A DNA stretch of 64,000 nucleotides from an uncultured Bacilli bacterium (lineage in GTDB: Bacteria > Bacillota_I > Bacilli_A > RF39 > UBA660), in the NCBI GenBank assembly GCA_934102055.1, contig CAKOSE010000001.1:62001-126000 (forward strand), in the 5' to 3' direction. Below the pieces are notes generated by a model. That model was not told the DNA's origin and ran no database searches. It saw only the letters and a list, made by a program, of their open reading frames with translations. The position numbers and the translations under genes are program-made. Below are positions 44,124-52,750 of this stretch, piece by piece. How positions within the stretch are numbered: position 1 is the first letter of the stretch; every line of letters starts with the position of its first letter.

Positions 44124-45143
44124 TTAAATCTTCCATTTCATAATAGTTTTGTAATCGTTATTAGCACTTGCTTCGAATGCTTTTGTTATGTCTTTTACAT
44201 CATTTACTAGTATTTCTTCTGAAATGATATTAGTTAAATAATCTACTGCATCTTTATTATTTTCTAAAAAATCTATAGAGGCTTTGAAATCTTCATAAGA
44301 ACTTCTGCTATTTCCTATTAAGGTAAGACCTTTTTCTAAGACCATACGGGTATTTATTGGTACGTTATTTTCGTTTACTCCGAGTAATGCTATTGTTCCT
44401 TGGGGGTTAATTATGTCTATTATTTGATTTATTGCATTTTCTGATTTAGGACCGCCAACACATTCAAAAGCATGATCTACTCTTAAATCTTCTGGTATTT
44501 CATTAACTAAATAAGTTTCATCTGCGAATGGTAAATAGTTTAGTTTGGTTTCGTCTGCATCAAATGCTATTATTTTAGCATCTTTGTAAGCATATTTTAA
44601 GATGAGTGCTGTACAAAGACCAACGTTACCGCATCCCCATACACCTAGGATTAATTTGTTTTTATGACTATAATTTTTAAAATGATCAAGTGCGTTCATT
44701 GACACGCTTAAAAGTTCTAGGAGTACTGCGACTCTATCTGGTATTTTTTTGTACTCTATGACTCTTTTTCTTGAAATACAGACAAAGGATTGCATAAAAC
44801 CATCGATACCACTAGATTTGAATTTACTACTTCTTAAATAGTTTTCTTTTATTACATCACTTTTTTCTACGGGAGTATTAGGAATCATCACTACTTTTGT
44901 ACCTTTTTTGTAAAGACCTTTTGGATCATATATAACCTCTCCTACTGCTTCATGTATTAAAGCCATTGGAAGTTTTTTTCTTAGTATTTCTGGTTTTCTA
45001 AGTCCAAAAAAATATCTTTTATCTGCAGCACAAATAGATAAATAAGTTGGTCTAACGATTATATCATCATCGTGTAAGTTTTCTTCGACTATATCTATTC
45101 TTATTTGTTTGGGAGAAGATAATCTATAAGAATGATTAAGCAT
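44124..45143 (-). CDS. tarJ: Ribulose-5-phosphate reductase TarJ
   Basis: 339 aa, zinc-type alcohol dehydrogenase fold. CAADKRYFFG near residue 38, HEAVGEV, then the NADPH-binding GVWGCGNVGLC. It reduces ribulose-5-phosphate to ribitol-5-phosphate, the substrate of TarI. It overlaps tarI by 8 bases, the conserved tarIJ pairing. Confidence 0.93.
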   Translation of the reverse strand: MLNHSYRLSSPKQIRIDIVEENLHDDDIIVRPTYLSICAADKRYFFGLRKPEILRKKLPMALIHEAVGEVIYDPKGLYKKGTKVVMIPNTPVEKSDVIKENYLRSSKFKSSGIDGFMQSFVCISRKRVIEYKKIPDRVAVLLELLSVSMNALDHFKNYSHKNKLILGVWGCGNVGLCTALILKYAYKDAKIIAFDADETKLNYLPFADETYLVNEIPEDLRVDHAFECVGGPKSENAINQIIDIINPQGTIALLGVNENNVPINTRMVLEKGLTLIGNSRSSYEDFKASIDFLENNKDAVDYLTNIISEEILVNDVKDITKAFEASANNDYKTIMKWKI

Positions 45144-45849
45144 CGTTTCTCACCGTAACTATTGCACTAGCTAGTTTTAAATCAAAAACAGTTGTAATCT
45201 TTATATTGAAAGTTTCTCCCATAACTATTTTAACTGGTTTATTTTTTAAAACAAATATTTTACAAGCGTCAGTAAGAATATCTTTTTCTTCTTCAGTTAA
45301 AGATGTATATAATTCCATTAGCTCAAGGATATTAAATGTTTGTGGAGTTTGTCCATAATATAAAACACTTCTATTAGGTATGGATTCTATTTCTTTATTA
45401 TCTAAGCTTTTAATGATTGTATCAGTAGCAGGTATTACAGTATCTACTGCAGAACATTTTTTTCCGGCTTTTATATTGTCTTCAATTATTCTTTGGTTTA
45501 TGAAAGGACGAACTGCATCATGGGTTACTATTATATCATCTTTATTTATACCATAAGTTTTTTCTATATATTTGCAACCGTTTATTATTGATTCGTTTCT
45601 AGTGGAACCTCCACAAGTAACTTCAATATTATCGTTGTTTTTAATATATTTTTTGATTAAATCTTCAGTATAAGAAATCCAGTTTTTAGGAGTACAAACT
45701 ATTATTTTATCGATATCCTTATTTATAACGAATTGTTCTATTGTATGTATTATAATTGGCTTTTCAGAAAGCATCATAAATTGTTTAGGAAGATCTTTGT
45801 TTCCAAATCTTTTTCCATGACCTCCTGCTAGTATTTCTGCATAAATCAT
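45136..45849 (-). CDS. tarI: Ribitol-5-phosphate cytidylyltransferase TarI
   Basis: 237 aa, IspD-like nucleotidyltransferase. AEILAGGHGKRFGNKDLPKQF is the CTP-binding loop, with HDAVRPFI and the C-terminal KITTVFDLKLA. The LPKQF form and tarJ next to it mark TarI rather than IspD. It makes CDP-ribitol. GAGGTAATAAT precedes the ATG. Confidence 0.93.
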   Translation of the reverse strand: MIYAEILAGGHGKRFGNKDLPKQFMMLSEKPIIIHTIEQFVINKDIDKIIVCTPKNWISYTEDLIKKYIKNNDNIEVTCGGSTRNESIINGCKYIEKTYGINKDDIIVTHDAVRPFINQRIIEDNIKAGKKCSAVDTVIPATDTIIKSLDNKEIESIPNRSVLYYGQTPQTFNILELMELYTSLTEEEKDILTDACKIFVLKNKPVKIVMGETFNIKITTVFDLKLASAIVTVRNDA

Positions 45850-45867
45850 ATTATTACCTCTTTTCTT

Positions 45868-46632
45868 TTAATCTAAATTTTTCATAAATTCTTCGTATTT
45901 ATCTACTATTTCGTCAGGTTTTCCGTCACCTTTTAGAACACCATCATTTATCCAAATTACTCTGTCACATAAACTTCTAAGTGTTCTTGAACTGTGTGAT
46001 ACTATGATTACGGTTCTATCTTCATCGGAAATAAGTTCTTTCATTTTATTGTAGCTTTTTTCTTGAAATCTAACATCTCCGACTGATAAAACTTCATCTA
46101 TTAGCATTATATCTGTTTCAAGAATGGCAGTTATTGCAAAAGCAAGTTTTGAATACATTCCAGAGGAATAAGAATTAACAGGTTTATAAATAAAATCTCC
46201 TAATTCGGAAAATTCTATTATTTCGTCTATTCTTTCTTTTATTTGAGCTTCTGAGTATCCTAAGAGTAGTCCTGATAAGAATATATTTTCATATCCTGAT
46301 AATCTTCTTTGGAAACCAACCCCGATAGAAAGAAGAGATATAGAATTATCATGTAAATCTATGGAGCCAGAATCTGCAGAAAAGATACCTGCTATAGCTC
46401 TTAGGAGTGTTGATTTACCTGATCCATTTTTGCCACAGATACCAAGTATTTGCCCTTTTGGAATTTCAAATGAAATATTTTTAACAGCATGAAATTCTTT
46501 AGCGTTAAGTAGATTTTTAATACCAGATCTGGCTAAAGAAAATCTTTTTATATCTTTATAAAAAATATTTAAATTTTTAACAGTAATCGCAATTTCTTGC
46601 TTTTTTTTAGTCTTAACTTGTTCTTTTTCCAT
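45868..46632 (-). CDS. tagH: Teichoic acid export ATP-binding protein TagH
   Basis: 254 aa. ABC ATPase with Walker A CGKNGSGKST, signature YSSGMYSKLAFAI (the degenerate SSGM form typical of polysaccharide exporters) and Walker B IMLIDEVLSVGD. The N-terminus has NLNIFYKDIKRFSLARSG. No extra C-terminal domain. It overlaps tagG by one base (TAATG). With TagG it flips completed WTA chains across the membrane. Confidence 0.92.
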   Translation of the reverse strand: MEKEQVKTKKKQEIAITVKNLNIFYKDIKRFSLARSGIKNLLNAKEFHAVKNISFEIPKGQILGICGKNGSGKSTLLRAIAGIFSADSGSIDLHDNSISLLSIGVGFQRRLSGYENIFLSGLLLGYSEAQIKERIDEIIEFSELGDFIYKPVNSYSSGMYSKLAFAITAILETDIMLIDEVLSVGDVRFQEKSYNKMKELISDEDRTVIIVSHSSRTLRSLCDRVIWINDGVLKGDGKPDEIVDKYEEFMKNLD

Positions 46633-47417
46633 TACTTCATCACCTTTACATATGTATTTTCGTATTTATAAATAGTTCTTATACCGATTAATGAAAGAAT
46701 GATTCCTATTACAAACCAAAATGCAAGTAGTTTTAAACTAGGAGTTTTCTGATACATTAAACATTTTCTAAAGGATGAAATTATTGCTGCAACAGGGTTA
46801 AATTTTTCTAGTAAACTACTATATGGCTTAGGTACTCTGTTTAAAGAAAAGAATACACCAGATATATAGAATAGCATTCTAAATAGAATTGGTACTAAGT
46901 TTTTTAGGTCTTCTACAAATACTCCAAAATGCATAAAAATAGAGGCAAGTCCAAAAGTGACTAGATATAAAATTATATATATTGGAATAAAGAATAAGAC
47001 ATTCCAAGAAATAGGCACTTGATAGATAAACATACATATAACAACTAAACTAAAGGATATTAAGAATTTAATAGTTTTTACTGACATGTTTGTTATCAAG
47101 AGAATGAATTTTGGTACATATACTTTTATAACGGTATCTCTATTATTTCTAACGAGTGATACTGCTGATGTAATTGTTCCTTGAAAGAAGTTCCATGCTG
47201 TAAGACCAATAAAGACAAATACTGTGTAGTATTCTTGTTTAGATTTAAATACTATGATAGATATAAATGTATAAATAAGCATAAAACAAATTGGATTAAG
47301 GAAAAGCCAAATCCAACTTAAATATGAACCAGTGACTTCAGTCTTTAACTGAGATTTAGTAGAATATTTAATATATTTCCAGTATTTTTTTAAGTCACCA
47401 AAAAACCTTTTAATCAT
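46632..47417 (-). CDS. tagG: Teichoic acid export permease TagG
   Basis: 261 aa, six transmembrane helices, ABC2-type permease. It has the family text YLSWIWLFLNPICFMLIYTFI, GLTAWNFFQGTI and SGVFFSLNRVPKPYSSLLEKFNPVAAII. The ATG at 47417 has AAAGGATGG upstream and overlaps the end of the nucleotidyltransferase gene by 8 bases. Upstream in-frame starts would lie deep inside that gene. Confidence 0.92.
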   Translation of the reverse strand: MIKRFFGDLKKYWKYIKYSTKSQLKTEVTGSYLSWIWLFLNPICFMLIYTFISIIVFKSKQEYYTVFVFIGLTAWNFFQGTITSAVSLVRNNRDTVIKVYVPKFILLITNMSVKTIKFLISFSLVVICMFIYQVPISWNVLFFIPIYIILYLVTFGLASIFMHFGVFVEDLKNLVPILFRMLFYISGVFFSLNRVPKPYSSLLEKFNPVAAIISSFRKCLMYQKTPSLKLLAFWFVIGIILSLIGIRTIYKYENTYVKVMK

Positions 47418-48021
47418 TGTTAACACCATCCTTTTGTAATTTACTATTTTCATATTCTTTTGGAGTATTAAAGTCAATTGTATCTTTGTCGACTATTATA
47501 TATTTATCTGTTATTTTCTTTACGTCAAATTCTAAATTCATAAATGATTGATAAACTTGCCAACCTTTACAATTTTTAATTTTTCCTTCTAAGTATAGTT
47601 TTCTAACACGATCAACGTGCTTTTTAAATAGCTTTCCATCTTTTATTTTTATTGCTACTATCGATTTTTTATTTCCAAAGAATAGGATGTCATCTGGTTC
47701 AGCATTTAGAATAACATTTATAGATTCTTCTGGATAATATGTATCTCCATATAGAAAACAAATATTATCTTCTATTAATTCCTCAGTAAATCTATCTATT
47801 TCTAAAACGTTATTTTTAGGTTCATATCTAGTAGAACCATCTATATCATATCTTTTATCGTGAGAAGTAATAATAACATCTGGTTTGTCTAATTCTTCAT
47901 TAAGTTGCCTAACAGTTCGTTTTATTAATGGTTCTCCATTTATTGTAACGAAATGTTTTGGCAATCCTTTATAATTATTCCATCGAGTTGCTTTCCCATC
48001 ACACATTATTATATATTTCAT
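47410..48021 (-). CDS. Sugar/polyol nucleotidyltransferase-like protein
   Basis: 203 aa. The N-terminus CDGKATRWNNYKGLPKHF is a variant nucleotidyltransferase loop (KATRW in place of G-x-G-T-R) and FLYGDTYYPEES gives a metal-binding Asp-like site. The domain is short, so it may activate an unusual sugar or choline-like group for the polymer. The substrate cannot be read from the sequence. It lies between a TagF-like transferase and tagG, with overlaps that indicate one operon. AGGTGATT precedes the ATG. Confidence 0.7.
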   Translation of the reverse strand: MKYIIMCDGKATRWNNYKGLPKHFVTINGEPLIKRTVRQLNEELDKPDVIITSHDKRYDIDGSTRYEPKNNVLEIDRFTEELIEDNICFLYGDTYYPEESINVILNAEPDDILFFGNKKSIVAIKIKDGKLFKKHVDRVRKLYLEGKIKNCKGWQVYQSFMNLEFDVKKITDKYIIVDKDTIDFNTPKEYENSKLQKDGVNND

Positions 48022-48029
48022 GTAATCAC

Positions 48030-49145
48030 CTAATTATCAATATTTTTCATTATATAATCCCCAATTAATTTAGTAGATTGTCCTAATTTGCTTGGTAAGT
48101 ATTTTTTTCTAAAATCTTCATATGCTTTAACATCATAAGTATCTTCGTTAATGATTCTGAATAAATCTTTTATGTTTTTTGACGTACAAGTTGGTAAAAC
48201 TTTGGTAGCATCTAAGTTTATACCGTTTTCTGACATATATTTGTCATAATCATAGACATAAAAAAGAACTTTTTTGTCAAGAACAGCAGCTTCTAAACAT
48301 ATTGATGAATAGTCTGTTATGACATAATCAGCAATAGCTAAAAGTTCTATATTCTTAAAGCCTGGACAATCATATATAATATTATGATCAAATTCAAGAG
48401 GTTGATTAGGATGACCTCTTACAATTAATACAAAATCATCTTTATTGTATTCTTTAAACATTTTAGCTGGGCCATCTATATCATACTTTCTAAAAGTTGG
48501 AACATAATATACAATTTTTTTGTTTTTAAATTCAGGATATTTCTCCAGTACTTCCTTTTTGAATTTATTTTCATTTTCTAAGAGATAATCTATTCTAGGA
48601 AGTCCATAATGTAATAAAACATCTTTTTTTACATTAAATCCGGCTTCGTAAAAATCATCAAATGCTGGTCCTCCAGCAAGTATCTTTGTATAATTTTTAT
48701 GCATACACATAAGTTCAGCCATTTTTTTGTTTCTTCCAGAGGCAGTATCAAGCGTTTGATATCCTGACTTTTTAATTTTACCAATAGAATGCCATATTTG
48801 CAAGACAACAAGGCTTTTTTTATGATTTAAAACACAGACTGGGATGCAATAAGAATCAATTATTGCAATTTTTGATGTTGCTAAATGGTACATCTGTCTA
48901 ATAATTGTAAAGAAATATGCTGTTTTTTTAAAGATATTCCCTTCAATTCTTTTACACAAGAATACCATTTTTATACTATTATCTCTTTTTCTTATTTCAT
49001 CCCTTATCATACTAAAGTCTGTATTTATATCATTAGTTTGTCTGCTTATAAATACTATTTTCTTATTATTGGTAGGTAATAGTTTTAAAAAGAAATAAAT
49101 AAATTTTAAGATACCTTTAAAAATATAAATAGCTATTGTTTTCAT
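48030..49145 (-). CDS. CDP-glycerol glycerophosphotransferase family protein
   Basis: 371 aa. One N-terminal hydrophobic segment (residues ~5-22), then the transferase domain with WHSIGKIKKSGY, GGPAFDDFYE, YGLPRIDYL, YVPTFRKYD, GHPNQPL and DYSSICLEAA. This is the TagB/TagF type that adds or polymerises polyol phosphate. It is shorter than the fusion at 41422, so it may be the primase of the pair. ATG 49145 is preferred although its ribosome-binding site is weak. A TGGTATAAT sits just upstream. Confidence 0.88.
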   Translation of the reverse strand: MKTIAIYIFKGILKFIYFFLKLLPTNNKKIVFISRQTNDINTDFSMIRDEIRKRDNSIKMVFLCKRIEGNIFKKTAYFFTIIRQMYHLATSKIAIIDSYCIPVCVLNHKKSLVVLQIWHSIGKIKKSGYQTLDTASGRNKKMAELMCMHKNYTKILAGGPAFDDFYEAGFNVKKDVLLHYGLPRIDYLLENENKFKKEVLEKYPEFKNKKIVYYVPTFRKYDIDGPAKMFKEYNKDDFVLIVRGHPNQPLEFDHNIIYDCPGFKNIELLAIADYVITDYSSICLEAAVLDKKVLFYVYDYDKYMSENGINLDATKVLPTCTSKNIKDLFRIINEDTYDVKAYEDFRKKYLPSKLGQSTKLIGDYIMKNIDN

Positions 49146-49191
49146 ATTAATTATACCATTGGTAAACGTAATGATTGCCAATTCCTTTCTT

Positions 49192-50139
49192 TTATCTTTT
49201 TTTATTAAAACTGATATAGTTTTCTACTTCATCTTCTACTTTTTCACCAAAATCTAGGTATAAATTATATGACCATTTCCCTTTTGTTGAAAGATCTTTT
49301 CTTTTTACTATATTACCTTCATTTAGTTGTTCTTTTGCGTCGACAATCAAACTAGAGATACGAGGATTTTTTAAAAATGTAATTATTGCTTCTGATCCGT
49401 TTAGATCTTCGACCATGGATGGTTTAAAACTTCTATCAGTTTTTTCCCAAGTTTCTAAATAATCTGCTAAATCAGATAAATCTGGGAAAACGTCTTTTGT
49501 TTCAAATAATGATAAATAACTATAATCATCAAAAACATTATATAATGCATCGTGTGACCAATCTAAGTATTCTGCATTTGTTAAATAATCTTTCTTTTTA
49601 TAACCGAATTTATTATATTTTTCATTTATGTAATCTTTTATTTCACTTTTATTTTCATTTACAATAGTAGGAACTACTTCTGTGAAATAAACTTTATCGG
49701 TTAATAAATGTGTTAAGTAACCTTTCATGAATGGTTCATCCATTTTAGATTCATATTTTGAGTAAAAATAATCAATCATTGGAGAAAATTGATTGTAATC
49801 TACTTTTGATTCTGGTCTATCATCTACTGGTTGATAACCATATTCCATTGTAATTTCAGGGGAAATGAATTTACTTTGATTTTCTTTTATAATGCTACCT
49901 GGTAAAAAATGCGAATGATTTCTTCCTGCTTTTCTCATTTGTGATGCAAATTTTTCTAATTCCGAAACTTCTTTTGTTTTTGATTTATCTTCTTTTTTCT
50001 CAGTTGTTTTTGGTTTTAGTTTTGGAGCATCGCAGGCAATTGCTCCAAGTAAAAATTCTTTTAAATCATTTCCTTCGTAATGGAAAATATTTGCATTTGT
50101 TCTTAATGCTACTGCTAAATGTTGGGCTGTACTTGCCAT
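49192..50139 (-). CDS. Zinc-dependent phospholipase C-like protein (copy 1)
   Basis: 315 aa, no signal peptide. The layout resembles the Zn-dependent phospholipase C/nuclease fold: an N-terminal STAQHLAVALRTN, FLLGAIACDAPK, then HSHF and GYLTHLLTDKVYF with ordered His and Asp ligands, and DWSHDAL later. A charged Lys/Glu insert is at residues ~40-65. It is paralogous to the next gene (MASTxQHL start, EFLLGxIxCDAPK, GYQPVDD, RSFKPSMVEDLN). A cytoplasmic lipid or lipid-linked substrate in WTA synthesis is an inference. AAGGAGTG precedes the ATG. Confidence 0.6.
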   Translation of the reverse strand: MASTAQHLAVALRTNANIFHYEGNDLKEFLLGAIACDAPKLKPKTTEKKEDKSKTKEVSELEKFASQMRKAGRNHSHFLPGSIIKENQSKFISPEITMEYGYQPVDDRPESKVDYNQFSPMIDYFYSKYESKMDEPFMKGYLTHLLTDKVYFTEVVPTIVNENKSEIKDYINEKYNKFGYKKKDYLTNAEYLDWSHDALYNVFDDYSYLSLFETKDVFPDLSDLADYLETWEKTDRSFKPSMVEDLNGSEAIITFLKNPRISSLIVDAKEQLNEGNIVKRKDLSTKGKWSYNLYLDFGEKVEDEVENYISFNKKR

Positions 50140-50150
50140 ATTATCACTCC

Positions 50151-51068
50151 TTAAATTTTATATTTATCTATATTATAATAGATTTCTTTAAATATGCTTT
50201 CTGTGTCTTTTTCTAATTTTTCATAATAATCATAAGTTATGTAATCTAATGTTTGATTTTTTATAGCATTGTTAAATTTTATATTTTGTTTTATTAATCT
50301 GATATTTTTAGCTAAGTTATTAGCATTTTCTATGAAACTAATCATTGATTCTGTATCGTTTAGGTCTTCTATCATTGAAGGTTTAAAACTTTTATTTGAT
50401 TCTTCCCAATTTCTTAAATATCTAGAAAGATTATAAAAATCTGGGATTTTATTTTCATATTTTATAGTTAGAATTGTATTATATTTATTATAATCTTCGT
50501 ACAGAAAGTGATGCGTCCATGCTAAGTATTCTCCATTAGAGATGTATTCTTTTTTCTTATAACCCAAAGAAGAATATTTTTCGTTAATGAAGGAATTTAT
50601 GCTTTCGATATTATCGTTAATAATCATTGGGGTAATTACTCTGAAGTATAAGTCATCAGTAATTAAATGAATTAGATACCCTATCATAAATGGTTCTTTA
50701 AAATAATCATAATACTTATTGATGAAATATTTTATCATTGGGCAAAACTGTTCATAGCAAATTACAGAATTGGCATTATCATCAACAGGATTATATCCGT
50801 AAATACTTGCGATTTCACTACTGATAAATATTTCTTTTTTATTTTCATTTGTGCTAGGTCTTAAATAATGAGTATAAGCTCTGGCGGATTTTCTTTCTAA
50901 AGTATCTGGCATTTTTATTCCTGTGGTTGTGTTTTTTGTAATATCTTTTTTGGGGGCATCACATACTATAGAGCCTAATAAGAACTCAGATAATTCATTT
51001 CCTTTAAAGTTAAAATAAATATCATTTATTCTTCTTGCTATAGTTAAATGCTGTAAGGTACTAGCCAT
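50151..51068 (-). CDS. Zinc-dependent phospholipase C-like protein (copy 2)
   Basis: 305 aa, tandem paralogue of the gene at 49192. Shared marks: MASTLQHLTIARR, EFLLGSIVCDAPK, HYLRPS, GYNPVDD, PFMIGYLIHLITDDLYF, AWTHHFLYED and KSFKPSMIEDLND. It lacks the Lys/Glu insert of copy 1. Conserved His and Asp positions are kept, so it may bind zinc too. It starts 11 bases upstream of copy 1 (reading leftward) with GGAGTTT before the ATG. Confidence 0.6.
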   Translation of the reverse strand: MASTLQHLTIARRINDIYFNFKGNELSEFLLGSIVCDAPKKDITKNTTTGIKMPDTLERKSARAYTHYLRPSTNENKKEIFISSEIASIYGYNPVDDNANSVICYEQFCPMIKYFINKYYDYFKEPFMIGYLIHLITDDLYFRVITPMIINDNIESINSFINEKYSSLGYKKKEYISNGEYLAWTHHFLYEDYNKYNTILTIKYENKIPDFYNLSRYLRNWEESNKSFKPSMIEDLNDTESMISFIENANNLAKNIRLIKQNIKFNNAIKNQTLDYITYDYYEKLEKDTESIFKEIYYNIDKYKI

Positions 51069-51130
51069 AAATTAAACTCCTCTCTAGTAATTATTATATC
51101 ATACTATTGACGTAAAACAAAATTTTTACT

Positions 51131-51248
51131 TTATTATACCTTGTTTTCTGTAGTAATTACCTAGTTTTTTATTACGTTGCCCTCCAAAAACTTGTATTAT
51201 ATTAACTCCTGATGAGTTATTGGCTTCGATTACAGAGAAACTACTATA
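51131..51248 (-). pseudogene. Remnant of an ATP-grasp gene, C-terminus only
   Basis: Directly after the stop of the glycosyltransferase at 51249 the minus strand encodes FSVIEANNSSGVNIIQVFGG and ends in GNYYRKQGIIK then a stop at 51131. This closely matches the C-terminus of the intact protein at 53903 (CIIEANASSGINILQLWGG, ending GDFYRYHHLIK). About 38 residues survive, with no start codon. The rest was lost by deletion. Confidence 0.8.
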
Positions 51249-52739
51249 TTAGTTCTTTTTGAAATACATTTGTACTTCACGTAAATATTTTATTACAAAA
51301 CGTAATAATAGAAAGTGCTCGATAAGTAATGTTCTGTTATTTTTTACAGAATATATTTTATTTTTTAATATACCACATCTTTTTTTCATTTTATTGTGCT
51401 TATCAATATTTATATTTGGTTTAAATATAATATCCAATTCATTATACTTTGTGTAAAACATGAGTCTTGTTTTTTTTCTATCTAAAGTAATAAAACCAGA
51501 AAAACTTTTAATAATATTCATGTCATCATTTAAAAATGATTTTCTATTTTTATCTGTTTCTAAAAGATTTATTTTATAAGTTTTCCCAACTTCGTCAACA
51601 TATAAATGATTAAACTCAAAATATGATGACATTTTTATCAATCCATTTATCCAGAGTTTTTCTCTTTTTAAGGACATATTAGTTATTGAAAAACTATTTT
51701 TGTTTATTATTTTATCAATTTTTTTATTTTTGAAGTAAGCAAAACCATCTTTAAATTCAAGGTCATCTTTAGGCAATTCATCATATTTTAGTTTTAGTAA
51801 ATACAACTTGGTATCTAAAACAACTTTATTTGTATTAATTATAACATCATCATCGATTTGTTTTATTATGTTAATTATTCTATTTTGATAATCTTTTTTT
51901 ATAGTTGGAGATATGTTTTCAGGAATTTCTTCCCCTACCCTATATTTTATGGCATTGATAAGAATGTATTGTATATAGGGTAGTATTGACTTATATTTGT
52001 TTTTTGATAGTTCTACTAAATATTCATAATAATACTTTACGGTGTCTGTATATGCTTCAACTTTATATTTCTTATTTTGAGTTGCAGATGTCATATCAGA
52101 TCTTTTTCTTATATTATAGATACAATCACTCATTAAAGCATACTTTTCTTTTTTTAATATAATCTCAGTTACATATTTAGCATCTTCGGCATATTTTAAC
52201 TTTTCATCAAATTTATAATTCTTTGCAACTTCTGTTCTTATAAAAACCGAAGCAACACTTAATTGGATAAAGCTTGGACAGTCATTAATATTTATTGTTT
52301 TATTTCCATTTTCATATTTATAATCCAAAGAATGAACACTTTTTTTTCCTTCAAAGTATTTTTGCCTACAACTAATTAGATCAATATTTTTATTGGTGTC
52401 AAAAAAGTGATTAATTTTTTGAAAAACGTCATTGTTCCAAATATCGTCAGCATCAAAAAAATTAATGTATTCCCCAGTGGCAAGTTTGAGTCCTTCGTTT
52501 CTGGCTTTAGAAACACCACTATTTTTTTGTTTTTTATAAATTACATTATTGGGATACCTACTTACATATTTTTTACATATTTCATCTGAATTATCTGTAC
52601 TTCCATCATTAATAAGAATTAATTCAATATTTCTTTCAAAATCTATTGTTTGATTGATAACAGAGCTAATTGATTCATCCAGAAAATGTCCAACATTATA
52701 TATAGGCATAATGACTGAAAATTTAATTTTTTTACTCAT
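51249..52739 (-). CDS. GT2 glycosyltransferase, probably truncated
   Basis: 496 aa. N-terminal GT2 domain (VIMPIYNVGHFLDESISSV, NDGSTDNSDEICKKY, FFDADDIWN) clearly related to the N-terminal half of the fusion at 41422, followed by the same type of middle region (YFKNKKIDKIINKN onward). The polyol-phosphate transferase domain present at 41422 is absent: the protein ends at about its expected start (LLLRFVIKYLREVQMYFKKN), and an unrelated ATP-grasp remnant follows at once. So this is likely a gene cut by a deletion that also removed most of its neighbour. The GT2 part looks intact. Confidence 0.82.
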   Translation of the reverse strand: MSKKIKFSVIMPIYNVGHFLDESISSVINQTIDFERNIELILINDGSTDNSDEICKKYVSRYPNNVIYKKQKNSGVSKARNEGLKLATGEYINFFDADDIWNNDVFQKINHFFDTNKNIDLISCRQKYFEGKKSVHSLDYKYENGNKTININDCPSFIQLSVASVFIRTEVAKNYKFDEKLKYAEDAKYVTEIILKKEKYALMSDCIYNIRKRSDMTSATQNKKYKVEAYTDTVKYYYEYLVELSKNKYKSILPYIQYILINAIKYRVGEEIPENISPTIKKDYQNRIINIIKQIDDDVIINTNKVVLDTKLYLLKLKYDELPKDDLEFKDGFAYFKNKKIDKIINKNSFSITNMSLKREKLWINGLIKMSSYFEFNHLYVDEVGKTYKINLLETDKNRKSFLNDDMNIIKSFSGFITLDRKKTRLMFYTKYNELDIIFKPNINIDKHNKMKKRCGILKNKIYSVKNNRTLLIEHFLLLRFVIKYLREVQMYFKKN

Positions 52740-52750
52740 ATAGCACCTCT

